Source of the DNA: Bacillota bacterium
Lineage (GTDB): Bacteria; Bacillota; Clostridia; Lachnospirales; Lachnospiraceae
Direction: 5' to 3'
DNA: 40,329 bases
NCBI GenBank assembly: GCA_023409835.1
Contig: JAEYQV010000108.1
Span: 1 to 40,329 of the forward strand
Part shown: positions 15,867 to 24,001 of the stretch, in pieces
How positions within the stretch are numbered: position 1 is the stretch's first letter
How the letters are laid out: each line of letters starts with the position of its first letter
Made by a program: the position numbers and the translations under genes
Notes under the pieces: model-generated
What the model saw: the letters and a program-made list of their open reading frames with translations, nothing else
What the model was told of the DNA's origin: nothing
Databases searched by the model: none

Positions 15867-16628
15867 ATGGCGGTGATTGATATCAATACTTATACAACAT
15901 CGGAGGTCGCTCATAGCTCCGGTATCCATCCCAATACGGTACGACTTTACGAGGAGCTGGAGCTGATTCCCAAGCCGGAACGAAGGCCTAACGGTTATCG
16001 TGTGTTTACGGGTTATCATATGGAGCAGATTAAGCTCATAAGGACTGCTTTGAAGGTTGAGGTTCTTCAAAATGGACTGAGAAGGTTGGCTATATCAATC
16101 ATAAAGACCTCTGCCTCCGGGGAATTTGATAAGGCTATTGCCCTGACGGAGAGCTATTTACAGCAGATTAAGCTAGAGCAACAAAACGCCGAGGAAGCTA
16201 TTATCATTACGGAACAGCTTTTAAGCGGTGATCAGCAGGAAGCCAATCCGATTCATATGACCAGACAGGAAACAGCGGATTATTTACAAATCTCAATGGA
16301 TACGTTAAGAAATTGGGAAATGAACGGCTTATTGACTATCAAGCGAAAGCAAAACGGGTACCGTGTCTATACCGAGGAGGATATTCGAAGGTTAAAAATC
16401 ATTCGCTCCCTGCGTTGTGCGAATTATTCACTATCATCAATCCTGCGACTGCTTCATACTCTTACGCATAACCCGGAAGCGGACATACGGCAGACGATTG
16501 ATACTCCGAAGGAGAATGATGATATTATCTCCGCTTGTGATAAGCTTCTCACCTCTCTGCATACAGCCGAAGGTAATGCCAGGGTATTACTCGCACAGCT
16601 TGAAGATATGAAGAAACGATACTCATAA
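15867..16628 (+). CDS. Transcriptional regulator with two MerR-type DNA-binding domains
   Basis: A 253-residue protein with a first MerR winged helix at about residues 9-60 (TSEVAHSSGIHPNTVRLYEE, wing NGYRVFTGY) and a second at 130-180 (MTRQETADYLQISMDTLRNW, wing NGYRVYTEEDIRRLK). A helical stretch rich in Q/E (85-125) follows the first and another (200-250) follows the second, in place of the usual dimerisation coiled coil. No effector-binding domain or metal-binding cysteine cluster is seen. Ordinary MerR proteins have one such domain and dimerise; here one chain could bind as a pseudo-dimer. The ABC exporter genes downstream on the same strand are its likely target. The ribosome site is weak, so the start could be a few codons off. 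Confidence 0.8.
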   Translation: MAVIDINTYTTSEVAHSSGIHPNTVRLYEELELIPKPERRPNGYRVFTGYHMEQIKLIRTALKVEVLQNGLRRLAISIIKTSASGEFDKAIALTESYLQQIKLEQQNAEEAIIITEQLLSGDQQEANPIHMTRQETADYLQISMDTLRNWEMNGLLTIKRKQNGYRVYTEEDIRRLKIIRSLRCANYSLSSILRLLHTLTHNPEADIRQTIDTPKENDDIISACDKLLTSLHTAEGNARVLLAQLEDMKKRYS

Positions 16629-16631
16629 AGA

Positions 16632-16680
16632 TGGAAGAACAAGGTGTGAGTGCCTCTGCATGAACATCGCAGTTCTTCCA
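16632..16680 (+). repeat. Inverted repeat after the MerR gene
   Basis: Arms tggaagaac (16632-16640) and gttcttcca (16672-16680), perfect 9 bp, separated by 31 bp. It starts 4 bp past the MerR stop. There is no T tract; it could be a regulator binding site or part of the leader fold. Confidence 0.4.
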
Positions 16681-16697
16681 AAGAGAATTGTTAATAT

Positions 16698-16837
16698 GCA
16701 AACCTGCGAATTTGGGCCGCTGTACAAATTCGCCGATTGAAAAATCTTTGATTTTTCTCACTATACTCCATTCTGCCGCAAACCTGCGAATTTGGGCCAC
16801 TGCACAAATTCGCCGATTGAAAAATCTTTGATTTTTC
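16698..16837 (+). repeat. Two copies of a 60-bp hairpin element, 80-bp period
   Basis: Copies at 16698-16757 and 16778-16837 differ at only two positions. Each has two hairpins: gcgaatttg/caaattcgc (9-bp stem) and gaaaaatc/gattttc-type (8 bp in copy 1, extended to 12 bp gattgaaaaatc/gatttttcaatc in copy 2, 3-nt loop). They lie between the MerR gene and the ABC genes. Possibly a dispersed element of this genome or a regulatory leader. Confidence 0.85.
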
Positions 16838-16854
16838 AATCTACCCTCCACTTT

Positions 16855-16890
16855 AACACCAGACTTTCTTCTGGTGTTATTCTTTTCATG
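16855..16890 (+). terminator. Terminator or attenuator upstream of the ABC genes
   Basis: Stem aacaccaga/tctggtgtt (16855-16863 and 16870-16878) with a 6-nt loop, followed by attcttttcatg. It lies about 40 bp upstream of the ABC start codon and after the MerR gene, so it either ends the MerR transcript or attenuates read-through into the exporter. Confidence 0.6.
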
Positions 16891-16917
16891 TAATGATGAT
16901 AAAGGAGGAAATATCGA

Positions 16918-17649
16918 ATGGAAACAACAATTCAAGTGGAAAAGCTCTGCAAGTCTTATGACAAAGTAAAAGCGGTTGAGAGTCTTACTTTCTCAGTCAG
17001 CCGCGGTGAAGTATTCGGCTTGCTCGGTGCAAACGGTGCAGGTAAAAGTACCACGCTCGAATGTATTTTAGGAACAAAGCAACCGGACAGCGGAATGTCA
17101 ACTATCCTGGGAATGAATCCGCTGACCGACCGTAAGAAGCTATTTGAAAGAGTTGGTGTCCAGTTCCAGGAAGCCAACTATCAGGACAAAATCGGAGTTT
17201 CAGAGCTTTGTGAGGTCACGGCTTCCCTTTACAAAAGCTCTCTCGATTATAAGGTCCTGCTAAAGCAGTTCGGTCTTTCCGATAAAGCAAAAAGCCCTGT
17301 CAGTTCTCTATCGGGAGGTCAGAAGCAACGGCTGTTTATCGTACTGGCGCTGCTTCCTGATCCGGAGGTAGTGTTTCTGGATGAGCTGACCACCGGTCTG
17401 GATACCAGAGCCAGACGAGAGGTATGGAAGGGACTTTCGGAACTAAAGGCGAGGGGTATTACGATTTTACTTACCTCTCATTTTATGGACGAGGTGGAAG
17501 CCCTTTGTGACAGAATCTTAATCTTAAAAAAAGGGGAAAGTATCTTCTGCGGAACGGTACAGGAAGCAATGAAAGCCAGTCCTTATGATAAGTTTGAGGA
17601 TGCATATCTATGGTTTACAGAGGAGGAGACTGAAGATGAAAACCTTTAA
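16918..17649 (+). CDS. ABC transporter ATP-binding protein (ABC-2 exporter type)
   Basis: ATPase subunit of a two-gene exporter of the multidrug/DrrA-like class; 243 residues. Walker A GANGAGKST (37-45), Q-loop VGVQFQEANY, signature LSGGQKQRL, Walker B VVFLDELTTGLD and the H-loop LLTSHFMDE are all intact. The glutamate after the Walker B aspartate is present, so it should hydrolyse ATP. An AAAGGAGG site precedes the ATG. It overlaps the permease gene by 14 bp. The substrate is unknown; a drug, peptide or lipid-like compound is typical of the family. Confidence 0.93.
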   Translation: METTIQVEKLCKSYDKVKAVESLTFSVSRGEVFGLLGANGAGKSTTLECILGTKQPDSGMSTILGMNPLTDRKKLFERVGVQFQEANYQDKIGVSELCEVTASLYKSSLDYKVLLKQFGLSDKAKSPVSSLSGGQKQRLFIVLALLPDPEVVFLDELTTGLDTRARREVWKGLSELKARGITILLTSHFMDEVEALCDRILILKKGESIFCGTVQEAMKASPYDKFEDAYLWFTEEETEDENL

Positions 17650-18379
17650 GGCATTACTTAAATCAGAAACCAAGCTGTCCCTTCGCGGAATGGACATGGT
17701 AATCTTTGCTATCTGCATGCCGGTGGTCGTTGTAATTATTCTGGGAGCTGTCTTCGGAAATAAGCCAGCCTTTGAAGGCTCGAATTATTCCTTCCTGGAA
17801 CAGTCCTTTGGAGCGGTATCAACGATTGCCATCTGTGCAGGAGGTGTGATGGGACTTCCTTTGGTCGTATCCGAATACAGAAGCCGAAAAATACTGAAGC
17901 GTTTTAAGGTGACCCCCATTAGTCCTGCCCTGATCCTTGCGGTACAGGTCGTCATATACGCACTTTATTCCTTTGCTTCTCTCATCCTTGTGTACGGGGT
18001 TGCCGCGCTTCTGTTCGACTTTCGGTTATATGGCTCTTTCCTGCCGTTCCTGGGTGCATATCTGCTGGTAATAGTGTCCATGTTCAGTATTGGGCTGCTG
18101 GTGGGTGGAATCTCACCAAATACGAAGATAGCCGGTGTAATTGCCAGCTTACTGTACTTTCCGATGCTCATATTCTCAGGCGCTACTCTGCCCTATGAGG
18201 TCATGCCCTCAGTATTACAGAAGGTAGCGGATGTAATGCCCCTGACACAGGGAATTAAGCTTCTGAAGGCCGCATCCCTCGGCCTACCGATGAACAGTGT
18301 TCTGGTTCCGGTGATTTTAATGATTGTTATTGCAGTGATATGTACCGGCATTTCCCTTCGATTTTTTAAGTGGGAATAG
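17636..18379 (+). CDS. ABC-2 type transporter permease
   Basis: Membrane subunit of the exporter; 247 residues with about six hydrophobic segments (for instance MVIFAICMPVVVVIILGAVF and FLPFLGAYLLVIVSMFSIGL) and the ABC-2 pattern GLLVGGISPNTKIAGVIASL, then PMLIFSGATLPYEVMP. The reading frame opens at 17585, but the ATG at 17636 has GAGGAG upstream and overlaps the ATPase end, as expected for coupled translation. Ends at the bidirectional terminator shared with RNase Y. Confidence 0.9.
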   Translation: MKTFKALLKSETKLSLRGMDMVIFAICMPVVVVIILGAVFGNKPAFEGSNYSFLEQSFGAVSTIAICAGGVMGLPLVVSEYRSRKILKRFKVTPISPALILAVQVVIYALYSFASLILVYGVAALLFDFRLYGSFLPFLGAYLLVIVSMFSIGLLVGGISPNTKIAGVIASLLYFPMLIFSGATLPYEVMPSVLQKVADVMPLTQGIKLLKAASLGLPMNSVLVPVILMIVIAVICTGISLRFFKWE

Positions 18380-18474
18380 GCACCTCATGAAATTTCCATG
18401 TTGAGCATTTCGATTCTACCGGGAGGATTCGTGACCTGCACCCGTTGAAACGGCGCCTGTCGTGCGTACCAAAA

Positions 18475-18513
18475 AAACAGCTGAAAATCATCGTTTTTGA
18501 TTTTCAGCTGTTT
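18475..18513. terminator. Bidirectional terminator between the ABC permease and rny
   Basis: Perfect 16-bp stem (aaacagctgaaaatca, 18475-18490, with 18498-18513), a 7-nt loop, A/T tracts on both sides. Confidence 0.88.
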
Positions 18514-18534
18514 CTATATTACATTTTCTTATTA

Positions 18535-20091
18535 TTACTTTGCATAATCAGTTACTCTTGATTCCCTGATTACATTTACCTTAATCTGTCCTGGATATTC
18601 TAATTCACTTTCAATTTTCTTGGATAAATCACGGGCAAGTAATACCATATCAGCGTCGCTGATCTGTTCCGGTACAACCATAACACGGACTTCCCTGCCT
18701 GCCTGGATGGCAAATGACTTATCGACTCCCTTAAAGCCATTGGTAATATCTTCTAATTGTTTCAATCTGTTGGTGTATGTTTCTAAGGTTTCGCGTCTAG
18801 CACCTGGTCTTGCCGCTGATATGGTATCAGCCGCTTGGACGATACAGGATATCAATGACTGGAACTCAACATCACCGTGATGAGCCTCTACTGCATTGAT
18901 AACAACCGGTGATTCCTTGTACTTTCTACAAAGGTCAACACCGATCTGTACATGAGTACCCTCCACCTCATGATCAATCGATTTTCCGATGTCATGAAGT
19001 AATCCGGCACGTTTCGCAAGTCTAACATCCACACCGATTTCTCCGGCAAGAAGACCGGATAAAATAGCCACCTCCACGGAATGCTTTAATGCATTCTGTC
19101 CATAACTTGTCCTAAATCTCATCTTACCCAAAAGCTTGATCAGTTCCGGATGGATTCCGTGAACACCAACCTCGAGAGTTGCTGCTTCTCCGGCCTCCCG
19201 GATCATAACCTCAACTTCCTTCTGGGCTTTCTCCACCATCTCTTCGATTCTGGCGGGATGAATTCTTCCATCAACAATCAGTTTCTCAAGAGCGATTCTT
19301 GCAACCTCTCTTCTGATTGGATCAAAGGCTGATAAAATGACAGCCTCAGGTGTGTCATCAATAATTAGATCTACACCGGTCATTGTCTCTAATGTTCTAA
19401 TATTTCGACCTTCTCTACCAATGATCCTACCCTTCATTTCATCGTTAGGAAGCTGGACTACTGAGATGGTTGTCTCTGCAACATGATCTGCAGCACATCT
19501 CTGGATCGCTGTAACAACGAGATCCTTTGCTTTCTTATCCGCTTCTTCTTTTGCTCTGCTTTCCATTTCCTTGATAAGCACAGCGGTTTCATGCTTAACT
19601 TCTTCTTCAACAGTTTTTAATAGATATTCCTTAGCTTGTTCGGAGGTCAAACCGGAGATCTTCTCCAGCTCCTGCAATTGTCTTTCATGGAACTCTTCAA
19701 CATCCTGTTTGATCTTGTCGAGCTCTGCTTCTTTCGCAGAAAGTCTTGCTTCTTTCTTTTCCAGTGCTTCGGTTTTCCGATCCAAAGTTTCTTCTTTGGT
19801 AAGAACCCTTTTCTCATAGCGTTGTATTTCTGCTCTTCGTTCTTTTGATTCCCGCTCGAATTCGTTTTTCGCTTTCAGATTCTCTTCTTTCGCTTCGAGC
19901 AGTGCTTCTCTCTTCTTAGTTTCAGCTGTTTTTAAAGCTTCATCTATGATTTCTCTTGACTTTTCCTCTGCGCTTCCTATCTTCGCTTCATAAACCTTGA
20001 TGCGGTAAGAAATTGCGAACTTCCAAGTAAGAGGAGCTGTGATTACGAAGGTAACAACAATACCAATTACCACTTTTACCACTTCTAGCAC
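18535..20091 (-). CDS. rny: Ribonuclease Y
   Basis: Membrane-anchored endoribonuclease that starts mRNA decay in Firmicutes. The 518 residues have an N-terminal transmembrane helix (about 4-25), a long charged coiled coil (about 30-200), a KH RNA-binding domain (MKGRIIGREGRNIRTLE) and an HD domain with HSVEVAILSG, AGLLHDIGKSIDHE and EAHHGD. The metal-binding residues look intact. The start is GTG at 20091 with a strong AAGGAGG site; the ribosome site itself can form a short hairpin with the following CTCCT. Single-gene unit. Confidence 0.97.
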   Translation of the reverse strand: MLEVVKVVIGIVVTFVITAPLTWKFAISYRIKVYEAKIGSAEEKSREIIDEALKTAETKKREALLEAKEENLKAKNEFERESKERRAEIQRYEKRVLTKEETLDRKTEALEKKEARLSAKEAELDKIKQDVEEFHERQLQELEKISGLTSEQAKEYLLKTVEEEVKHETAVLIKEMESRAKEEADKKAKDLVVTAIQRCAADHVAETTISVVQLPNDEMKGRIIGREGRNIRTLETMTGVDLIIDDTPEAVILSAFDPIRREVARIALEKLIVDGRIHPARIEEMVEKAQKEVEVMIREAGEAATLEVGVHGIHPELIKLLGKMRFRTSYGQNALKHSVEVAILSGLLAGEIGVDVRLAKRAGLLHDIGKSIDHEVEGTHVQIGVDLCRKYKESPVVINAVEAHHGDVEFQSLISCIVQAADTISAARPGARRETLETYTNRLKQLEDITNGFKGVDKSFAIQAGREVRVMVVPEQISDADMVLLARDLSKKIESELEYPGQIKVNVIRESRVTDYAK

Positions 20092-20368
20092 AGGAGCACC
20101 TCCTTATTCAGTTTTCATTGTACAATACGAAATGCACGTTTAGACGGAAAAGGTAATATTATCCAGCCCGTACATACACTTAACATTAAAATATACAACA
20201 TATAAATTTTATACTGATTTTCCGAATATGTCAAGTATAGTCAATGAATTTATCTAATATGACATAGATAAGAGACATTTCTGTCCAAATGTTGGGAGAA
20301 GGTGTGTCTGTGCATAAACCAAAAACCGAATTTTATATTTATGCAAATTAAATATACTGTCCTTCTTC

Positions 20369-21913
20369 TTATAAAAGTCTCCCCATATAATAAAAGCCTT
20401 TATTTTCCTCTAGATAAACATCAACCAATTTACCGATGCAATCTGTACTACCCGGAAAATGCACCAGTAGATTATTACTGAGTCTTCCGGTTAACAGGGA
20501 AGGATCCTGTGAATTCACCTCTTCTACCAATACTCTCTGGACCGTATGCTCCTCCCGTCCTGTACACCGCTCCGAAGAAGCCTGAATCTCCTTAAGAAGC
20601 CGGTCAAACCGTTCCTTAGCAATCTCCTCCTCCACCTGGTTCTCCATCGTGGCTGCGGGAGTACCGGTACGCTTGGAGTATAGGAAGGTAAATGCACTGT
20701 CAAAGCCCACACGCTGTACAACCTCCATGGTCTCATTAAAATCCTCCTCCGTCTCGCCGGGGAAGCCTACGATAATGTCCGTTGTCAGGGAGATGTCCGG
20801 TACTGCCGCCCTTATCCTGTCAACGAGCTCTAAATAGCTCTCCTTCGTATAATGACGGTTCATGATCTTAAGAAGTCTGGTACTGCCGGACTGCAGGGGC
20901 AGATGCAGGTGCTTGCAGATCTTCTTACTCCTGCCCATCACATCGATCAGCTCCTGGGATAAATCCTTCGGATGGGAGGTCATAAAACGAATTCGTTCAA
21001 TATCGTCAATCTTCTCAATCTCCGTGAGCAGACCGGCAAAGGACATCGGTTTCTCTAAATTCTTGCCATAGGAATTCACATTCTGTCCCAACAGCATCAC
21101 CTCTACAACCCCATCAGCCGCCAGTGACCGAATTTCCTCCAGAATATCCTCGGGATTACGGCTCCGTTCCCTTCCGCGTACATAAGGAACGATGCAATAG
21201 CTGCAGAAATTATTACAACCGAACATGATATTGACACCGGCCTTGAAGCTGTATTTACGCTCCGCAGGCAGGTTTTCCACAATCATGTCCGTATCCTTCC
21301 ATAAATCGATTACCATTTTATTATGCTTCTTGCGGGCTTTAAGCTCTTTACCGGTGTGAGCTGCACCTTCCGCATTGCTTACAGCACCCTCCTCCGTCTC
21401 TAAGCTTCCGGACGGATTCGCTTTTCCTGCAGGTACATCATCCTCATTATCCAGCCGTGTCTTTAACAGCTCTGCCAGCTTAAAGATATTGTGGGTGCCA
21501 AAGATGATGTCCACGAAGCGGTAGCTGGTCTTAATCTTCTCCACAGCCTCCGCCTCCTGCATCATACAGCCGCATAGTGCAATCAGCATTCCGGGACGCT
21601 TAAGTTTCAGTTTCCCCAGGTAACCCAGTCTTCCATAGACTCTGTTATTGGCATTTTCCCGGACCGTACAGGTGTTATAGAGGACAAAATCAGCATCCTC
21701 CGTATCCGTTTCCTCATAGCCGATCTGTTTTAATATTCCTGAAATCTTCTCGGAATCCTTCGCATTCATCTGACAGCCGAAGGTTTCGATATGATAGGTT
21801 TTTCTTTTTCCGGTTTTTTGATATTCCAGGTCATATCTGCCCCTCAGTTCATTGATAATATTCAGTTGCTTTGCTGCTTCCAGCTCGTTCACATTCGTAT
21901 TTCTTTTTTCCAT
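20369..21913 (-). CDS. miaB: tRNA-2-methylthio-N6-dimethylallyladenosine synthase MiaB
   Basis: Radical-SAM methylthiotransferase that adds the 2-methylthio group to i6A37 of tRNAs. The 514 residues have the MTTase domain with cluster cysteines C47 (FGCQMN), C82 (NTCTVRE) and C116 (CGCMMQ), the radical-SAM C233-x3-C237-x2-C240 (FGCNNFCSYC) and a C-terminal TRAM domain (LVEEVNSQDPSLLTGR). There is a low-complexity insertion of about 40 residues (155-197, rich in E, G, A and K) between the MTTase and SAM domains, and a 40-residue N-terminal extension. AGGAG lies 4 nt before the ATG. Confidence 0.96.
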   Translation of the reverse strand: MEKRNTNVNELEAAKQLNIINELRGRYDLEYQKTGKRKTYHIETFGCQMNAKDSEKISGILKQIGYEETDTEDADFVLYNTCTVRENANNRVYGRLGYLGKLKLKRPGMLIALCGCMMQEAEAVEKIKTSYRFVDIIFGTHNIFKLAELLKTRLDNEDDVPAGKANPSGSLETEEGAVSNAEGAAHTGKELKARKKHNKMVIDLWKDTDMIVENLPAERKYSFKAGVNIMFGCNNFCSYCIVPYVRGRERSRNPEDILEEIRSLAADGVVEVMLLGQNVNSYGKNLEKPMSFAGLLTEIEKIDDIERIRFMTSHPKDLSQELIDVMGRSKKICKHLHLPLQSGSTRLLKIMNRHYTKESYLELVDRIRAAVPDISLTTDIIVGFPGETEEDFNETMEVVQRVGFDSAFTFLYSKRTGTPAATMENQVEEEIAKERFDRLLKEIQASSERCTGREEHTVQRVLVEEVNSQDPSLLTGRLSNNLLVHFPGSTDCIGKLVDVYLEENKGFYYMGRLL

Positions 21914-21920
21914 ATTACTC

Positions 21921-22025
21921 CTATCTATAGCCTGAACAAAATGTGTTCAGGATTATATGCTCCGCTCGCGTACTCACATAAGCAGTCTGAAACTCGGAAA
22001 CTTCGTCTCCTCGTTCACGTTGCAT
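21921..22025 (-). CDS. Possible 34-residue upstream ORF of miaB
   Basis: A short frame beginning MQRERGDEVSEFQTAYVS that stops 7 bp before the miaB ATG, its stop codon touching the miaB ribosome site. Its own ribosome site is poor. It may be a leader peptide coupled to miaB or only part of a dispersed intergenic element; a 7-bp hairpin cctgaac/gttcagg (21931-21951) lies in its 3' part. I cannot assign a function. Confidence 0.25.
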   Translation of the reverse strand: MQRERGDEVSEFQTAYVSTRAEHIILNTFCSGYR

Positions 22026-22054
22026 TTATCCATGGACTAAGCTACTTATCATAA

Positions 22055-23020
22055 TTATACCATCTGACTACCCAGCTCGAAGAACAACAGCTTCAGCTCC
22101 TCGAAGGTGGAGGCACGGTATTCCTTATTAAGCGGAAAGGTTGCTTCCTCTTCTACCGTCTCGATGGTTAACGCCAGACGATAAAAATGCTCTGAAAAAT
22201 AATGTACGGTATTCCCACCGGTATCACCGGGATCCACTTCATCTCCCGGCGGCATCAGCTCGTACTTTGTAATTTCCTTCAATCGTAAGGCAGCCTTCTG
22301 CTGTCTTTCATTATATAGCTCCGGCATTCTACTCCTGTAGTAATAAATAGATTTCCCGCGGGAATGAAGATCCACAAAGCCTTTCAAGCGATATTGATGA
22401 AATACAGAGATGAGTGCCCTGGTCTCGTTTTCACTGGCCGCATAATCTCCGGGGCCCTTCGGTCTCCACAGGCGGCTGGGAAAATTCCGGTTAATGTCTA
22501 CTCCTCTGGCATTGAATTTCCATTCCTCATAGGGAAGCTTTCGTTTGATTGCCTTCTCCCGAAGCTTCTCCTCCCGGATTGCTTCATAACCTTGTAATGC
22601 TATTGTATACCCATCCGGATTTAACATAGGAATAATCAGGATGGTGTAGGTATGCAACAGCTCACGGATGCATTTTCCGAAGATCAGCCTTCCGTATTCC
22701 TCCCCCGAATTCATGGACGGGTTTCCAAACATCCTACTCATGTTTTCCTTCTGCAGCCGATAGCTCATATATTGCTCTGCATAATATTCCGTCATTTTCA
22801 TCATAACAACGGGATTGACGGTCTCCCTCCCATGTACCCCGGAGCACACCAGAAAATATCGTTTTCCTGTTCCGAGCTTAAGCATAAGGATGTCACGATT
22901 GTCATGGGATCTGCCAATCGTGACATACTGGACTATTTTATGATATTGTTCTGCTAATGCTTTCGCATCAGATATTAATTTTTCATAAGAATATAGAGGT
23001 TCTTCAAGATCAACTATCAT
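22055..23020 (-). CDS. M14 family zinc carboxypeptidase (gamma-D-glutamyl-diamino acid endopeptidase I-like)
   Basis: Metallopeptidase of 321 residues. The zinc site is H63-G-R-E66 with the later His in FVDLHSRG, substrate residues in RGVDINRNFPS, and the catalytic Glu in LTIETVEEEATFP. Related clostridial and Bacillus enzymes cut D-Glu-meso-DAP bonds of spore or cell-wall peptides, and the VHGRETVNP context fits that branch. No signal peptide and no LysM domain are seen, so it may be cytoplasmic and act on recycled muropeptides. It is the last gene of the proB-hflC run, 96 bp after hflC, with AGGAG upstream. Confidence 0.85.
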   Translation of the reverse strand: MIVDLEEPLYSYEKLISDAKALAEQYHKIVQYVTIGRSHDNRDILMLKLGTGKRYFLVCSGVHGRETVNPVVMMKMTEYYAEQYMSYRLQKENMSRMFGNPSMNSGEEYGRLIFGKCIRELLHTYTILIIPMLNPDGYTIALQGYEAIREEKLREKAIKRKLPYEEWKFNARGVDINRNFPSRLWRPKGPGDYAASENETRALISVFHQYRLKGFVDLHSRGKSIYYYRSRMPELYNERQQKAALRLKEITKYELMPPGDEVDPGDTGGNTVHYFSEHFYRLALTIETVEEEATFPLNKEYRASTFEELKLLFFELGSQMV

Positions 23021-23116
23021 AGGACTTACTCCTAGCCTTACTCATCATAACATATGAGCCAAAAGGGTGTCCTATGATAATCAATCCTTTCCTATAACGG
23101 ATCAGCTTATCGTAAC

Positions 23117-24001
23117 TTAATCAATATTATAGAAAATCTGAGCAATAGGGGAATCCGCCGACAGAATCAGCGTCTTTTCCGTACCGCTTAAGGAAGCTTT
23201 GGCTGCTTCCAGGGAACGAATAAAGGTATAGAAATCACTGCGCTCCGGATTGGAATAGGTCTCGGACAGAATCTTCATATATTCTGCTTCGCCCTCCGCA
23301 ATGGTCCTTGCAGCCTGGGTCTCTGCGTTGGAGATACTGATAGCAATCTCCTTATCGGTGGAATTCTGAATCTTCTTTGCCTCGGATTCACCCTCCGCCG
23401 TATAGGTGGCTGCCATCTGATCACGCTCCGAGATCATGCGGTCAAATACGGCCGTCTTATTATCACTGGGCAGATCCAGATGCTTTGTCTCTACGGATAT
23501 CAGCTCGATTCCGTATTGGCTCATGGTATCTCCGATATTCTTCATGAAGGCCTGACTCAGCTCTCCGTCCCTGCCGCTGACGACATCCTCCTGGTCCATG
23601 GAGCCGATTTCATTTTTCATTGCATTGTAAACGATAGAATCTATTCTGCCTTCCGCCGTGGTAACGGAGGAGTTCAGGGACTGGGCAAAGGTGATCGGAT
23701 CTGTGATCCTCCATAATACATAGCTGTCTGCCACCATGGTTTTCTTATCCTTGGTAATGACATCCGATTCCATCATATCATAGAATTGTATCTGCTTCGG
23801 CAGCTTATCGACCGTCTCTATAAAAGGTACCTTAAAGGACAGACCGGCACTGCTGATAACCCGTTCAATCCTATTAAACTGCTTTACCAGGGTGTATTCA
23901 TTTTCCTTTGTTATGACCAGGGAGGACATCAGTACGATGATGCCGACAAACAACAGTACAAACAATAATATGCCGGATATTTTCTTAGCATTCTTAGCCA
24001 T
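23117..24001 (-). CDS. hflC: HflC, protease modulator (SPFH/band 7 protein)
   Basis: Membrane protein that with HflK forms a cage around the FtsH protease and regulates it. The 294 residues have an N-terminal transmembrane helix (about 10-30) and a band 7 domain (ENEYTLVKQFNRIERVISSAGLSF onward, ITDPITFAQSL, AEGRIDSIVYNAM), then a helical segment AEGESEAKKIQ. The start overlaps the hflK stop by one base (TAATG). Confidence 0.93.
   Translation of the reverse strand: MAKNAKKISGILLFVLLFVGIIVLMSSLVITKENEYTLVKQFNRIERVISSAGLSFKVPFIETVDKLPKQIQFYDMMESDVITKDKKTMVADSYVLWRITDPITFAQSLNSSVTTAEGRIDSIVYNAMKNEIGSMDQEDVVSGRDGELSQAFMKNIGDTMSQYGIELISVETKHLDLPSDNKTAVFDRMISERDQMAATYTAEGESEAKKIQNSTDKEIAISISNAETQAARTIAEGEAEYMKILSETYSNPERSDFYTFIRSLEAAKASLSGTEKTLILSADSPIAQIFYNID

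Noticed and set aside
16698..16837. The two 60-bp copies as a CRISPR-like array
   Set aside because: Only two copies, spacer 20 bp, strong internal hairpins, and no cas gene nearby.
16549..16935. Minus-strand frame of 128 codons across the MerR end and the 80-bp repeats
   Set aside because: Overlaps the MerR and ABC ends, carries two copies of a peptide only because of the DNA repeat, and has no ribosome site.
20311..20345. Inverted repeat tgcataaa/tttatgca as miaB terminator
   Set aside because: 8-bp A/T-rich arms with a 19-nt loop and no T tail; too weak to call.
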